Source: Pseudomonas syringae (GTDB lineage: Bacteria; Pseudomonadota; Gammaproteobacteria; Pseudomonadales; Pseudomonadaceae). Taken from it: a stretch of 64,000 nucleotides of DNA. Positions within the stretch are counted from its first letter, which is position 1. Each line of letters begins with the position of its first letter. Location of the stretch: NCBI RefSeq assembly GCF_001698815.1, contig NZ_LGSI01000071.1:8524-72523 (forward strand), given 5' to 3'. The translations under genes and the position numbers were made by a program. Below the pieces are notes generated by a model. It had not been told where the DNA came from and ran no database searches. It worked only from the letters and a program-made list of their open reading frames with translations. Shown piece after piece: positions 53,940-62,778 of this stretch.

Positions 53940-54743
53940 TCAACGCAGGTCCAGCACGTCCTGCATGTCGTACAAGCCAGGCTCGCGCCCCTCAAGCCAC
54001 AGAGCAGCACGAACAGCGCCTTTGGCGAAGGTCATGCGGCTCGATGCCTTGTGGGTGATCTCGACGCGCTCACCATCGGCGGCGAACAGCACGGTGTGAT
54101 CACCGACTATATCGCCGGCGCGAATGGTCGCGAAACCGATGCTCTGGCGATCCCGCGCGCCGGTCTGCCCTTCACGCCCGTAGACCGCGACCTTTTCCAG
54201 ATCACGACCCAGGGCGCTGGCGACCACTTCACCCATGCGCAGCGCCGTACCGGACGGCGCATCGACCTTGTGCCGGTGATGCGCTTCGGTGATTTCGATA
54301 TCAACATCATCACCCAGCACGCGAGCAGCGGTGTCGAGCAGTTTCAGGCAGAGGTTCACGCCCACGCTGAAATTGGCGGCGAACACGATCGGGATTTCCT
54401 TGCCCGCCTCAGCCAGACGCAGCTTCTCTTCAGCGCTGAAGCCTGTGGTGCCGATAATCATGGCCTTGCCAGCCTTGCGGCAGAACGCCAGGTTCTTCAG
54501 CGTCACGGACGGGTGCGTGAAATCGATCAGTACGTCGAACTCATCAACAACCTTGGCCAGATCACCCGACAACGGCACACCAATTCGACCCAATGCAGCC
54601 AACTCGCCCGCATCAGCACCAACCAGCGTGCTGTCGGGGCGATCGATCGCGGCAGTCAAACCGGCACCCGGTGCCTGCTGAACGGCTTCGATCAGAATTT
54701 TGCCCATGCGCCCAGCGGCGCCCATCACAGCTATACGTCGCAT
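53940..54743 (-). CDS. dapB: 4-hydroxy-tetrahydrodipicolinate reductase
   Basis: NAD(P)H-dependent step of lysine and diaminopimelate synthesis. 267 residues. Nucleotide-binding GAAGRMGK is at the N-terminus, and the family active-site motif EAHHRHKVDAPSGTAL is present. It follows dnaJ by 22 bases; the dnaK-dnaJ-dapB-carA order is conserved in Pseudomonas. Confidence 0.98.
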   Translation of the reverse strand: MRRIAVMGAAGRMGKILIEAVQQAPGAGLTAAIDRPDSTLVGADAGELAALGRIGVPLSGDLAKVVDEFDVLIDFTHPSVTLKNLAFCRKAGKAMIIGTTGFSAEEKLRLAEAGKEIPIVFAANFSVGVNLCLKLLDTAARVLGDDVDIEITEAHHRHKVDAPSGTALRMGEVVASALGRDLEKVAVYGREGQTGARDRQSIGFATIRAGDIVGDHTVLFAADGERVEITHKASSRMTFAKGAVRAALWLEGREPGLYDMQDVLDLR

Positions 54744-54765
54744 GCCTTGCTCCCGTTGAATGCGC

Positions 54766-55902
54766 TTACAAATCGCCGAAGAAACGTTTCACACCGTCGA
54801 ACCAGCCGGTGGCTTTCGGCGAATGTGAGCTGTCACCTTCCAGCGTTGCACGGAACTCTTCGAGCAATTCGCGCTGACGACGACCGAGATTGACCGGAGT
54901 TTCCACCGCGACACGGCACATCAAGTCGCCGGCACCACCGCCACGTACCGGAGCAACACCCTTGCCACGCAGGCGGAACTGCTTGCCGGTTTGCGTACCT
55001 TCGGGAATCTTCAGCTTGACCCGACCATCCAGCGTCGGCACTTCCAGCTCACCGCCCAGCGCAGCATCGGTGAAGCTGATCGGCACTTCGCAGTACAGAT
55101 GCTTGCCGTCGCGCTGGAATATCGCGTGTTCGCGCACGTTGATCACGACGTACAGGTCGCCGGTCGGACCACCTTGAGCACCCGCTTCACCTTCGCCAGA
55201 CAGACGAATGCGATCACCAGTATCAACGCCAGGCGGCACTTTCACGGACAGGGTCTTGTATTCCTCGACACGGCCTTCGCCATGGCAGGAATCGCACGGA
55301 TCGGAAATGACCTTGCCATGACCATGGCAGCGCGGGCAGGTCTGCTGCACGGAGAAGAACCCCTGCTGCATGCGCACCTGACCAATACCGCCGCAAGTCG
55401 GGCAAGTTACCGGCGAAGAGCCTTTCTTCGCGCCCGAACCATCGCACGGCTTGCAGTTGACCAGCGTTGGCACACGGATATTCACCGTGGTGCCACGCAC
55501 AGCTTCTTCGAGGTTCAGTTCGAGTGTGTAACGCAGGTCGCTGCCGCGCTGAGCGCCGCCACGTCCGCCGCCACCGCCACGACCACCGCCGAAGAAGTCG
55601 CTGAATACGTCGCCGAATATATCGGAGAAATTCGCACCGCCCGCGCCGCCGCCGAAACCGCCGCCGCCCATGCTTGGGTCAACGCCGGCATGGCCGTACT
55701 GATCGTAGGACGCACGTTTGCTTGCATCGGACAGCACTTCATAGGCCTCGTTGGCCTCTTTGAACATGTCTTCCGATGCTTTGTCGTCAGGATTGCGATC
55801 CGGGTGATGCTTCATCGCCAGACGACGATAAGCCTTTTTCAGATCCGCTTCGCTGGAGCCTCGCTCCACCCCCAATACTTCGTAATAGTCACGCTTTGCC
55901 AT
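54766..55902 (-). CDS. dnaJ: Chaperone DnaJ
   Basis: Hsp40 co-chaperone that stimulates DnaK ATPase. 378 residues from the ATG giving MAKRDYYEVLGV; upstream in-frame codons lack conservation. The J domain with HPD (KHHPDRN), a Gly/Phe region (about 75-110), four CxxCxGxG zinc repeats (CKPCDGSG, CPTCGGIG, CPRCHGHG, CDSCHGEG) and the substrate-binding C-terminal domains are complete. Confidence 0.98.
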   Translation of the reverse strand: MAKRDYYEVLGVERGSSEADLKKAYRRLAMKHHPDRNPDDKASEDMFKEANEAYEVLSDASKRASYDQYGHAGVDPSMGGGGFGGGAGGANFSDIFGDVFSDFFGGGRGGGGGRGGAQRGSDLRYTLELNLEEAVRGTTVNIRVPTLVNCKPCDGSGAKKGSSPVTCPTCGGIGQVRMQQGFFSVQQTCPRCHGHGKVISDPCDSCHGEGRVEEYKTLSVKVPPGVDTGDRIRLSGEGEAGAQGGPTGDLYVVINVREHAIFQRDGKHLYCEVPISFTDAALGGELEVPTLDGRVKLKIPEGTQTGKQFRLRGKGVAPVRGGGAGDLMCRVAVETPVNLGRRQRELLEEFRATLEGDSSHSPKATGWFDGVKRFFGDL

Positions 55903-56229
55903 AATTCTTCCGCACTCTTGAGGACGTTCGGCAAAACCCTCCTGAGCTTCGCCAAACTCGTTGAGCCCCATACAGGCCCGGACCCAACTCACGTCAATTC
56001 AACGATCCTGGTCTTCGTTCAACAGCCAGATACCTGACCGAGAAAGCGGCAGAACAAGCCACCATGCAGGAGCATCGCGACCTTGCCACAGGGCTCGCGC
56101 AATCAAGCCGCAAGCCATCAAAAAATTCGTCTATGCCAGACACGCCAACGCGGGAGCAAGCTCCCGCGCGGCGACATCCTACCAGTGACCACTCGGAAGC
56201 GGTCAACTGGCGCTCAAGTGAGCCTGCGC
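55903..56229 (-). other. 327-base dnaK-dnaJ intercistronic region
   Basis: Unusually long for the dnaK-dnaJ pair. It contains a perfect 20-base palindrome at 56149-56168 (CGCGGGAGC/GCTCCCGCG) without a T-tract. I found no sigma32 promoter for dnaJ and no ORF that can be supported. Confidence 0.5.
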
Positions 56230-58149
56230 TTACTTGTGGTCTTTTACTTCTTCAAACTCTGCATCGACAACGTCGTCAGCAGGCTTGCCTTCTTCCTTCG
56301 CGGCCTTTGCACCGGCTTCCGGCTGTTCAGCCTGATCGGCGTACATTTTCTGTGCAACCGGAGCGGAAACCTTGGACAGTTCCTCGACCTTGGCGTCGAT
56401 GGCAGCCTTGTCGTCGCCTTTGATGGCGGCCTCCAGGGCAACCAGCGCAGCTTCGATTGCGGTTTTTTCTTCCGCAGTCACTTTCTCGCCAGCGTCGGAG
56501 ATCATTTTGCGAGTCGAGTGAACCAGTGCGTCGCCCTGGTTACGGGCTGCTGCCAGCTCTTCGAACTTGCGGTCTTCTTCAGCGTTGACTTCAGCATCAC
56601 GAACCATTTGCTGAATTTCTTCCTCGGACAGGCCGGAGTTGGCCTTGATCACGATGGACTGCTGCTTGCCGGTAGCCTTGTCTTTGGCGCCTACGTGCAG
56701 GATGCCGTTGGCATCGATATCGAAAGTCACTTCGATCTGCGGAACGCCGCGTGGCGCTGGTGGAATCTCGGCCAGGTCGAACTTGCCCAGGGACTTGTTC
56801 TGAGCGGCTTGCTTACGCTCGCCCTGCAGAACGTGAATGGTCACTGCGCCTTGATTGTCGTCGGCAGTCGAGAACACCTGGGATTTCTTGGTAGGAATCG
56901 TGGTGTTTTTCTCGATCAGCGCGGTCATCACGCCGCCCATGGTTTCGATACCCAGCGTCAGCGGGCTGACGTCCAGCAGCAGAACGTCTTTGACGTCGCC
57001 AGCCAGAACCGCGCCCTGGATAGCAGCGCCCATGGCAACGGCTTCGTCCGGGTTAACGTCTTTACGGGCTTCTTTGCCGAAGAACTCGGTAACCAGCTTC
57101 TGAACCAGCGGCATACGAGTCTGACCACCGACCAGAATCACGTCGTTGATCGCGTTGATTTCGATACCAGCATCTTTCAAGGCAATGCGGCAAGGTTCGA
57201 TGGTGCGCTGAACCAGGTCTTCAACCAGCGATTCCAGCTTCGAACGGGAGATCTTCACGTTCAAGTGCTTAGGACCGGTTGCATCTGCAGTGATGTACGG
57301 CAGGTTGACGTCGGTCTGCATGCTCGAAGACAGCTCGATCTTGGCTTTTTCAGCAGCTTCTTTCAGGCGCTGCATCGCCAGCGGATCACCCTTGAGGTTC
57401 ATGCCGCTTTCTTTCTTGAATTCGTCTACGAGGTAGTCGATCAAGCGGATGTCGAAGTCTTCACCACCGAGGAACGTGTCACCGTTGGTTGCCAGAACTT
57501 CGAACTGATGCTCGCCATCGACTTCAGCGATTTCAATGACCGAAACGTCGAAAGTACCGCCACCCAAGTCATAAACGATGACAGTGTGGTCGCCTTTCGC
57601 TTTGTCCATGCCGTAGGCCAGAGCGGCTGCGGTGGGTTCGTTGATGATGCGTTTTACATCCAGGCCCGCGATACGGCCGGCATCCTTGGTCGCTTGACGC
57701 TGGCTGTCGTTGAAGTAAGCCGGAACAGTGATGACCGCCTCAGTCACAGCTTCGCCGAGATAGTCTTCGGCGGTTTTCTTCATCTTTTTCAGGATTTCAG
57801 CGGAAATCTGCGGCGGAGCCATTTTCTGGCCGTTGACTTCGACCCATGCGTCGCCGTTGTCAGCCTTGACGATCTTGTAAGGGACCATCTGGATGTCTTT
57901 CTGAACCACTTCCTCGTCGAAACGACGACCGATCAGACGCTTCACCGCGTACAGGGTGTTGTGCGGATTGGTCACTGCCTGACGCTTGGCCGACTGACCC
58001 ACGAGGATTTCGCCGTCGTTGGCGTAAGCAATGATCGAAGGCGTGGTACGAGTGCCTTCGGCGTTCTCGATAACCTTGACGTTACCGTTTTCCAGAATGG
58101 AGACGCAGGAGTTGGTGGTCCCCAGGTCGATACCGATAATTCTGCCCAT
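56230..58149 (-). CDS. dnaK: Chaperone DnaK (Hsp70)
   Basis: ATP-driven chaperone. 639 residues. The nucleotide-binding domain has GIDLGTTNSCV, VYDLGGGTFDVSVIEI and ILVGGQTRMPLVQ; the substrate domain follows from about 390; the C-terminal EEFEEVKDH-type tail is present as DAEFEEVKDHK. Its own sigma32 promoter overlaps the grpE stop codon. Confidence 0.98.
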   Translation of the reverse strand: MGRIIGIDLGTTNSCVSILENGNVKVIENAEGTRTTPSIIAYANDGEILVGQSAKRQAVTNPHNTLYAVKRLIGRRFDEEVVQKDIQMVPYKIVKADNGDAWVEVNGQKMAPPQISAEILKKMKKTAEDYLGEAVTEAVITVPAYFNDSQRQATKDAGRIAGLDVKRIINEPTAAALAYGMDKAKGDHTVIVYDLGGGTFDVSVIEIAEVDGEHQFEVLATNGDTFLGGEDFDIRLIDYLVDEFKKESGMNLKGDPLAMQRLKEAAEKAKIELSSSMQTDVNLPYITADATGPKHLNVKISRSKLESLVEDLVQRTIEPCRIALKDAGIEINAINDVILVGGQTRMPLVQKLVTEFFGKEARKDVNPDEAVAMGAAIQGAVLAGDVKDVLLLDVSPLTLGIETMGGVMTALIEKNTTIPTKKSQVFSTADDNQGAVTIHVLQGERKQAAQNKSLGKFDLAEIPPAPRGVPQIEVTFDIDANGILHVGAKDKATGKQQSIVIKANSGLSEEEIQQMVRDAEVNAEEDRKFEELAAARNQGDALVHSTRKMISDAGEKVTAEEKTAIEAALVALEAAIKGDDKAAIDAKVEELSKVSAPVAQKMYADQAEQPEAGAKAAKEEGKPADDVVDAEFEEVKDHK

Positions 58150-58229
58150 CTTTTGACTCTCCCGAAACTTTGATTGGGTTGCCGCAACTGCGTTTACAAA
58201 TTGCGGTAGCTCTTAAACGCTTGGCCTAT

Positions 58230-58257
58230 AAATGGGGGCCAGACAGCTGATTTCAAG
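58230..58257 (-). promoter_or_regulatory. Sigma32 promoter of dnaK
   Basis: On the minus strand CTTGAAA, 13 bases, CCCCATTT is an almost perfect sigma32 promoter. The -35 includes the grpE stop codon (58253-58255). Predicted start near 58223. Confidence 0.88.
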
Positions 58258-58816
58258 CCTGCTCGTCAATTGACGGCTGAACAGGCGATGGTGCCTTGCT
58301 GACCACGACCATAGCCGGGCGCAGCAGGCGACCATTAAGCTGGTAACCCTTCTGAAACACTTTCAAAACGCTGTTGGGTTCGACATCCGCGCTCTCCTGC
58401 ATGGCCATTGCCTGATGGTGCTCGGCATTGAATGGCTGGCCGTGCGGCTCGATTGCTTCCAGCTGATAACGCTTGAGCGTGTCGTGGAACATCTTCAGCG
58501 TCAGCTCGATACCTTCACGCATCGGACGAATGCTTTCGTCGTTCGCATCGGACAGCTCAAGGCCACGCTCAAGGCTGTCGACGATAGGCAGCAGATCGCC
58601 AGCGAATTTTTCGAGAGCGAATTTGTGTGCCTTTTCGACATCCTGTTCTGCACGGCGGCGGACATTCTGCAGATCCGCAGCCACTCGCAGGGACTGGTCC
58701 TGTGCCGCAGCCAACTGCTCTTCAAGCACTTGCACACGAGTTACCAATTCTTCACCGGAAGCTGCATCGGCAGCCTGGTCCTGGGTCTGCGCATCCAGAT
58801 TCTGTTCGTCAGCCAT
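58253..58816 (-). CDS. grpE: Nucleotide exchange factor GrpE
   Basis: Releases ADP from DnaK. 187 residues: a charged N-terminus, a long coiled coil (about 25-95), and the beta-wing domain with NSVLKVFQKGYQLNGRLLRPAMVVVSK. The first gene of the grpE-dnaK-dnaJ cluster, with its own heat-shock promoter. Confidence 0.97.
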   Translation of the reverse strand: MADEQNLDAQTQDQAADAASGEELVTRVQVLEEQLAAAQDQSLRVAADLQNVRRRAEQDVEKAHKFALEKFAGDLLPIVDSLERGLELSDANDESIRPMREGIELTLKMFHDTLKRYQLEAIEPHGQPFNAEHHQAMAMQESADVEPNSVLKVFQKGYQLNGRLLRPAMVVVSKAPSPVQPSIDEQA

Positions 58817-58868
58817 AGATTTCTCCTTTCAAAAACATCCGCGAGCTCAACTCGCGCTTCTGTCCCCC

Positions 58869-58897
58869 TATATGGGAGCGGATTTTTCAGCTTCAAG
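58869..58897 (-). promoter_or_regulatory. Sigma32 promoter of grpE
   Basis: On the minus strand CTTGAAG, 14 bases, CCCATATA fits the heat-shock consensus, about 50 bases before the grpE start. TSS near 58862. Confidence 0.83.
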
Positions 58898-59029
58898 GGC
58901 TAGAGAGGCGAGATCGAGCAATACCCCTACGAAATTCCTGACATAGCCCAAGTCCTTATGGCGCTTGAAAAAATGTCCCGATGGGCTAAAAAAATCTGTG
59001 CAGCAACTGAATCAGGCAAAAAAACGCCG

Positions 59030-59066
59030 TTGTCACCGACAAATAAAACACTGTATAAATAACCAG
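59030..59066 (+). promoter_or_regulatory. SOS-controlled recN promoter with LexA box
   Basis: TTGTCA (59030-59035) and TATAAA (59054-59059) form the promoter. CTGTATAAATAACCAG at 59051-59066 is close to the LexA consensus CTGTATATATATACAG and overlaps the -10. Confidence 0.83.
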
Positions 59067-59089
59067 ACAAATCGCCTGGGAGCCACTCC

Positions 59090-60763
59090 ATGCTGGTGCA
59101 CCTTTCCGTACATAACTACGCCATCGTTGAACATCTCGATCTCGAGCTGGACCGAGGCATGAGCGTAATCACCGGCGAAACCGGTGCTGGCAAATCGATC
59201 ATGCTCGATGCGCTGGGTCTGACCCTCGGGGATCGCGCCGACAGCGGAGTCGTTCGTCCCGGCGCGGACAAGGCCGACATCCTGGCAACCTTCGACCTGG
59301 CTGATATACCCGAGGCCAGCATCTGGCTTCAGGAGCGCGACCTGGACAATGACGGTCCGTGCATCCTGCGCCGGGTCATCACTGCCGAAGGTCGTTCGCG
59401 GTCCTACATCAACGGCACACCCTGCCCGCAAGGCGACTTGAAAGCCCTCGGCGAGCTGTTGATTGATATCCACAGCCAACATGAACATCAGTCCCTGCTC
59501 AAAGCGGACACTCATCGCCGCCTGCTGGACGAATACGCCGGCGCGACTGATCTGGCACGCCAGGTTCAACTGGCGGCACAACGCTGGCGGCAAACCCGCC
59601 AGGAGCTTGACCGCCTCTCAAACTCCGGCGACGAGCAACGTTCGCGTCACCAACTGCTGAGCTATCAGCTCGAAGAGCTGGAAAGCCTGAGCCTGGGCGA
59701 AAACGAGCTGGAACAGCTGGAGCAGGAACACAAGAACCTGACCAACGCCGAAAGCCTGCTGAGCATTTGTCGGCAAGTGGTCGAGCAGTGCAGCGAAAAT
59801 GATTCCGGCAACGTGCTCAATGCCCTGACCGCCAGCCTGCATCGCCTGAGCAGCGTCAACGACTCACCCACCGCCCTGAGCGAAGCGACGAATCTGCTGT
59901 CCAGCGCGCAGATCCAGGTCGAAGAAGCCGTTGGCGAGCTCAACCGTTTTCTTGATCACTTCGATGCAGATCCTGCACGCCTGCAACAACTGGAAGAGCG
60001 GCTCGACGCGATCTATACCCTGGCGCGCAAACATCGCATCCAACCTACTGAAGTCGCCACACTGCAACAGAAGCTGCTCGACGAAATCGAAACGCTGAAT
60101 GCCAACGACGAAGCCATCGAACGCCTTGAACACGAACTGGCTGCCTTCGCGCGGCACTATAAAGAACGTGCGCGGGAGCTGAGCGACTTGCGGCATCGCT
60201 CTGCGCCTACGCTGGCGCATGCGGTCGAGCAGGAAATCCAGCGCCTCGGCATGCCCGGCGGGCGCTTCAACATAGAATTGCGCGTTAACTCCGAAAAAGA
60301 GCTGCTGCCCAATGGGCTGGAGCTGGTGGAGTTTCTGGTCAGCGCCAACCCGGGGCAGCCGCTCAAGGCCTTGGCCAAGGTGGCTTCCGGTGGCGAACTG
60401 TCACGCATCAGTCTGGCGATTCAGGTGATCACTGCGCAGACGTCGCGGGTGCCGACGCTGGTATTCGATGAAGTCGATGTGGGCATTGGCGGCCCGACGG
60501 CCGAGATTGTCGGCCAACTGTTGCGACGACTGGGTGATCGCGGCCAGGTGATGACCGTCACGCATTTGCCGCAAGTTGCAGCGCAAGGCCACCAGCATCT
60601 GTTTGTGCACAAGGTTCGCGACAGCGATGTTACCCGCACGGCTGTGTCGAAACTCAGCAAGACCGAGCGCATCGAAGAAGTCGCACGCATGCTTGGCGGC
60701 ATCGACCTGACCAAAGAGTCGTTGGCGCATGCGAAGAAGATGGTGGTGACGGCCAAGAGCTGA
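59090..60763 (+). CDS. recN: DNA repair protein RecN
   Basis: SMC-like ATPase for double-strand break repair. 557 residues. Walker A GETGAGKSIML is near residue 30, two coiled-coil arms run about 150-370, and the ABC signature SGGELSRISLA with Walker B LVFDEVDVGIGG is at the C-terminal end. Single gene under a LexA-controlled promoter. Confidence 0.97.
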   Translation: MLVHLSVHNYAIVEHLDLELDRGMSVITGETGAGKSIMLDALGLTLGDRADSGVVRPGADKADILATFDLADIPEASIWLQERDLDNDGPCILRRVITAEGRSRSYINGTPCPQGDLKALGELLIDIHSQHEHQSLLKADTHRRLLDEYAGATDLARQVQLAAQRWRQTRQELDRLSNSGDEQRSRHQLLSYQLEELESLSLGENELEQLEQEHKNLTNAESLLSICRQVVEQCSENDSGNVLNALTASLHRLSSVNDSPTALSEATNLLSSAQIQVEEAVGELNRFLDHFDADPARLQQLEERLDAIYTLARKHRIQPTEVATLQQKLLDEIETLNANDEAIERLEHELAAFARHYKERARELSDLRHRSAPTLAHAVEQEIQRLGMPGGRFNIELRVNSEKELLPNGLELVEFLVSANPGQPLKALAKVASGGELSRISLAIQVITAQTSRVPTLVFDEVDVGIGGPTAEIVGQLLRRLGDRGQVMTVTHLPQVAAQGHQHLFVHKVRDSDVTRTAVSKLSKTERIEEVARMLGGIDLTKESLAHAKKMVVTAKS

Positions 60764-60778
60764 GCGAACGCAGGGCCT

Positions 60779-60862
60779 GTTGGAGGCTTGCCCGCGAAGA
60801 ACGATAACGCAGTGGGTCTGGTCCACCGAGGCGCCTGATTCGCGGGCAAGCCTCGCTCCAAC
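60779..60862. repeat. REP doublet, type A, left arm shortened
   Basis: The right arm 60839-60862 is identical to the 24-base arm at 31673-31696. The left arm 60779-60798 lacks four bases (GCGA) of the same motif. The spacer shares short blocks with the one at 10154-10241, suggesting a common origin. Confidence 0.88.
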
Positions 60863-60881
60863 GAAAGCCACCAAAACGCAC

Positions 60882-60905
60882 AAAGGCGACCCTAAGGTCG
60901 CCTTT
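60882..60905. terminator. Bidirectional terminator between recN and fur
   Basis: A perfect ten-base stem AAAGGCGACC/GGTCGCCTTT with a four-base loop lies between the convergent genes; the T-run is short on both sides. Confidence 0.72.
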
Positions 60906-60926
60906 GCTGCTACATCAAAAAAAGGT

Positions 60927-61334
60927 TTACACCTTTTTCTTGCGCACGTAGAGCACCAAGTTGTGATCCACCAACTCGTAGCCGTGCTTCTCGACAATCG
61001 CCTTCTGAAGTTTCTCGATTTCTTCTTCGAAGAACTCGATTACTTCGCCGGATTCCACGTTGACCATATGGTCATGGTGGCCGCCGTCAGCCAATTCGAA
61101 TACTGCATGACCGCCGTCGAAATTGTGGCGAACCACCAATCCGGCAGCTTCGAATTGTGTCAGTACACGGTAAACCGTGGCCAGACCGACGTCCTCGCTA
61201 GCCTCCATGAGAGCCTTGTAAACATCCTCGGCGCTCATGTGACGCTGCTCGGCGGAATCGAGCATCTGTAGAATTTTGACCCGTGGCAGGGTCACCTTTA
61301 GTCCGGCTTTTCGTAGTTCGCTATTTTCAACCAT
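60927..61334 (-). CDS. fur: Ferric uptake regulator Fur
   Basis: Iron-responsive repressor. 135 residues from the ATG giving MVENSELRKAGLKVTLPR; the long upstream extension runs through the omlA promoter. The winged-helix recognition part is GLATVYRVLTQFEAAGLV, and metal sites are in the ELADGGHHDHMV segment. The usual CxxC pair is absent, as in P. aeruginosa Fur. Its likely target prrF is also in this window. It is divergent from omlA with a 98-base gap. Confidence 0.97.
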   Translation of the reverse strand: MVENSELRKAGLKVTLPRVKILQMLDSAEQRHMSAEDVYKALMEASEDVGLATVYRVLTQFEAAGLVVRHNFDGGHAVFELADGGHHDHMVNVESGEVIEFFEEEIEKLQKAIVEKHGYELVDHNLVLYVRKKKV

Positions 61335-61381
61335 GGTCAGCTTTCTCACAGACGCTGCTTCGCAGCTTCTCTTAATGCAGG

Positions 61382-61387
61382 TATGAT
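61382..61387 (+). promoter_or_regulatory. Possible -10 element of omlA
   Basis: TATGAT, about 46 bases before the omlA start, with a weak TTCGCA 17 bases upstream. The region is shared with the divergent fur promoter. Confidence 0.4.
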
Positions 61388-61432
61388 CGGGGTTTACGTT
61401 GTCCCAGCCAAGATAGTGGAAGTCGCCCACCG

Positions 61433-61954
61433 ATGCAAAACACCAAGCTCCTGCTAACCAGTTTCACCCTTGTGGGACTGCTCGCACTCGCCGGTTGTTC
61501 ATTCCCCGGGGTTTACAAAATCGACATCCAACAGGGCAATGTCGTCACGCAAGACATGATAGACCAGTTACGGCCCGGAATGACCCGACGGCAAGTACGG
61601 TTTATCATGGGCAACCCTTTGCTGACTGACACATTCCATGCAGATCGCTGGGATTACCTGTATAGCCTGCAGCCTGGAGGTGGTGAACGCCAGCAAGAGC
61701 GCGTCAGCGTTATCTTCAATGGCAATGACCAACTCGTCAGCCTCTCCGGTGATTTCATGCCGGGCGTGAGCCGTGACGACGCCATTCTTGGCCGCGACAA
61801 CGGCACTACGGCGCCGGCTGGCAATGTCGAGCAGCCGAAAGCCGAAGAGCCGGCCAAGCCTGGTTCGCTGCTTGAGCAGATCCAGCAAGACGTGGATAAA
61901 GTCGAAACCGTACCGGTGCCGACCCAGGAACCTCTGGAAACATCGCCGCAGTAA
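61433..61954 (+). CDS. bamE: Outer-membrane lipoprotein OmlA/BamE
   Basis: BAM-complex lipoprotein that helps insert outer-membrane proteins. 173 residues. The lipobox LAGC puts the acylated cysteine at residue 22. The SmpA/OmlA fold follows: DQLRPGMTRRQVRFIMGNPLL...WDYLYSLQPGGG. A Pro/Glu-rich C-terminal tail of about 50 residues is longer than E. coli BamE. omlA-fur divergence is conserved in Pseudomonas. Confidence 0.95.
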   Translation: MQNTKLLLTSFTLVGLLALAGCSFPGVYKIDIQQGNVVTQDMIDQLRPGMTRRQVRFIMGNPLLTDTFHADRWDYLYSLQPGGGERQQERVSVIFNGNDQLVSLSGDFMPGVSRDDAILGRDNGTTAPAGNVEQPKAEEPAKPGSLLEQIQQDVDKVETVPVPTQEPLETSPQ

Positions 61955-61974
61955 TCGTCATTTACTGCGACAAC

Positions 61975-62001
61975 AAAAAGCCCGGCATGCCGGGCTTTTT
62001 A
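61975..62001. terminator. Bidirectional terminator between omlA and rnfH
   Basis: AAAAAGCCCGG and CCGGGCTTTTT flank a short loop; both strands give a T-tract. Confidence 0.9.
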
Positions 62002-62023
62002 GTGTCTGCGGATCGGTAAATAG

Positions 62024-62344
62024 CTAATTCTGCTCCCGGTCCTGGCGCGCCTTGGCCGCTTTCGCTGCACGCAAGCGCCGCACCTCTTTCGGATCAGCCA
62101 GCAATGGGCGATAGATTTCAATCCGCTCGCCGTCTTTCAGCGTGCGTAATTCAGCATTCACCACTACTTTTCCGAAAATGCCTACAGCGCATTGCGCCAG
62201 ATCCAGCTCGGGAAACTCCGTTCCAATGTCGGACAAGAACAGCGCCTGACGCACCGTGGCGCCCGCAGGCACTTTGACACTGAGCATCAGTTGCCGGTCG
62301 ACAGCGGCGTAAACCACTTCGACCGTGATTTCGGCCTCAGCCAT
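62024..62344 (-). CDS. RnfH family (RatB) ubiquitin-like protein
   Basis: A 106-residue UPF0125/RnfH protein. ITVEVVYAA, the central VRQALFLSDIG, and the IEIYRPLLADPKEVRRLRA C-terminal signature are diagnostic. Its function is not settled. The ATG overlaps the ratA stop by eight bases, the typical ratA-ratB pair. Confidence 0.92.
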   Translation of the reverse strand: MAEAEITVEVVYAAVDRQLMLSVKVPAGATVRQALFLSDIGTEFPELDLAQCAVGIFGKVVVNAELRTLKDGERIEIYRPLLADPKEVRRLRAAKAAKARQDREQN

Positions 62345-62771
62345 GCAGTTCTTTCGCCCGCTGACAGAACGCATCAACCAGCGTGTTGGCAGCCTGGTTG
62401 AACAATGGCCCAAGGGTCGCGCGAACGATGGGACCGGCATAGTCGAAGGACAGATCCAGGCTGATCTTGCAGGCTTTTTCGCCCAGCGCCTTGAACGTCC
62501 AGACGCCGTGCAGCTGATTGAACGGCCCTTCGACCAGATCCATCACAATCGACTGCCCCGGTACGAGCGTGTTTTGCGTTACAAAATGTTGGCTGAGCCC
62601 ACCTTTGGCGATTTCCAGGCTGGCACGCATGCGCTCGTCGCTTGCCTCCAGCACCTTCGCCGAAGAACACCACGGCAGGAACTCGGAATAGCGAGCCACG
62701 TCATTTACCAGGTCGTACAGAGCTTGAGCCGGATAAGGCAAAAGGGCGGAGCGTTGAATATGCGTAGTCAT
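62337..62771 (-). CDS. ratA: RatA, START/polyketide-cyclase-like ribosome association toxin family
   Basis: A 144-residue SRPBCC (START-like) protein: MTTHIQRSALLPYPAQALYDLVNDVARYSEFLPWC. E. coli RatA has been described as blocking 70S association, while eukaryotic Coq10 homologues bind ubiquinone; which role applies here is open. Start at MTTHIQ, the second in-frame methionine. It lies seven bases after the transporter gene. Confidence 0.9.
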   Translation of the reverse strand: MTTHIQRSALLPYPAQALYDLVNDVARYSEFLPWCSSAKVLEASDERMRASLEIAKGGLSQHFVTQNTLVPGQSIVMDLVEGPFNQLHGVWTFKALGEKACKISLDLSFDYAGPIVRATLGPLFNQAANTLVDAFCQRAKELHG

Positions 62772-62778
62772 GTCAGCG

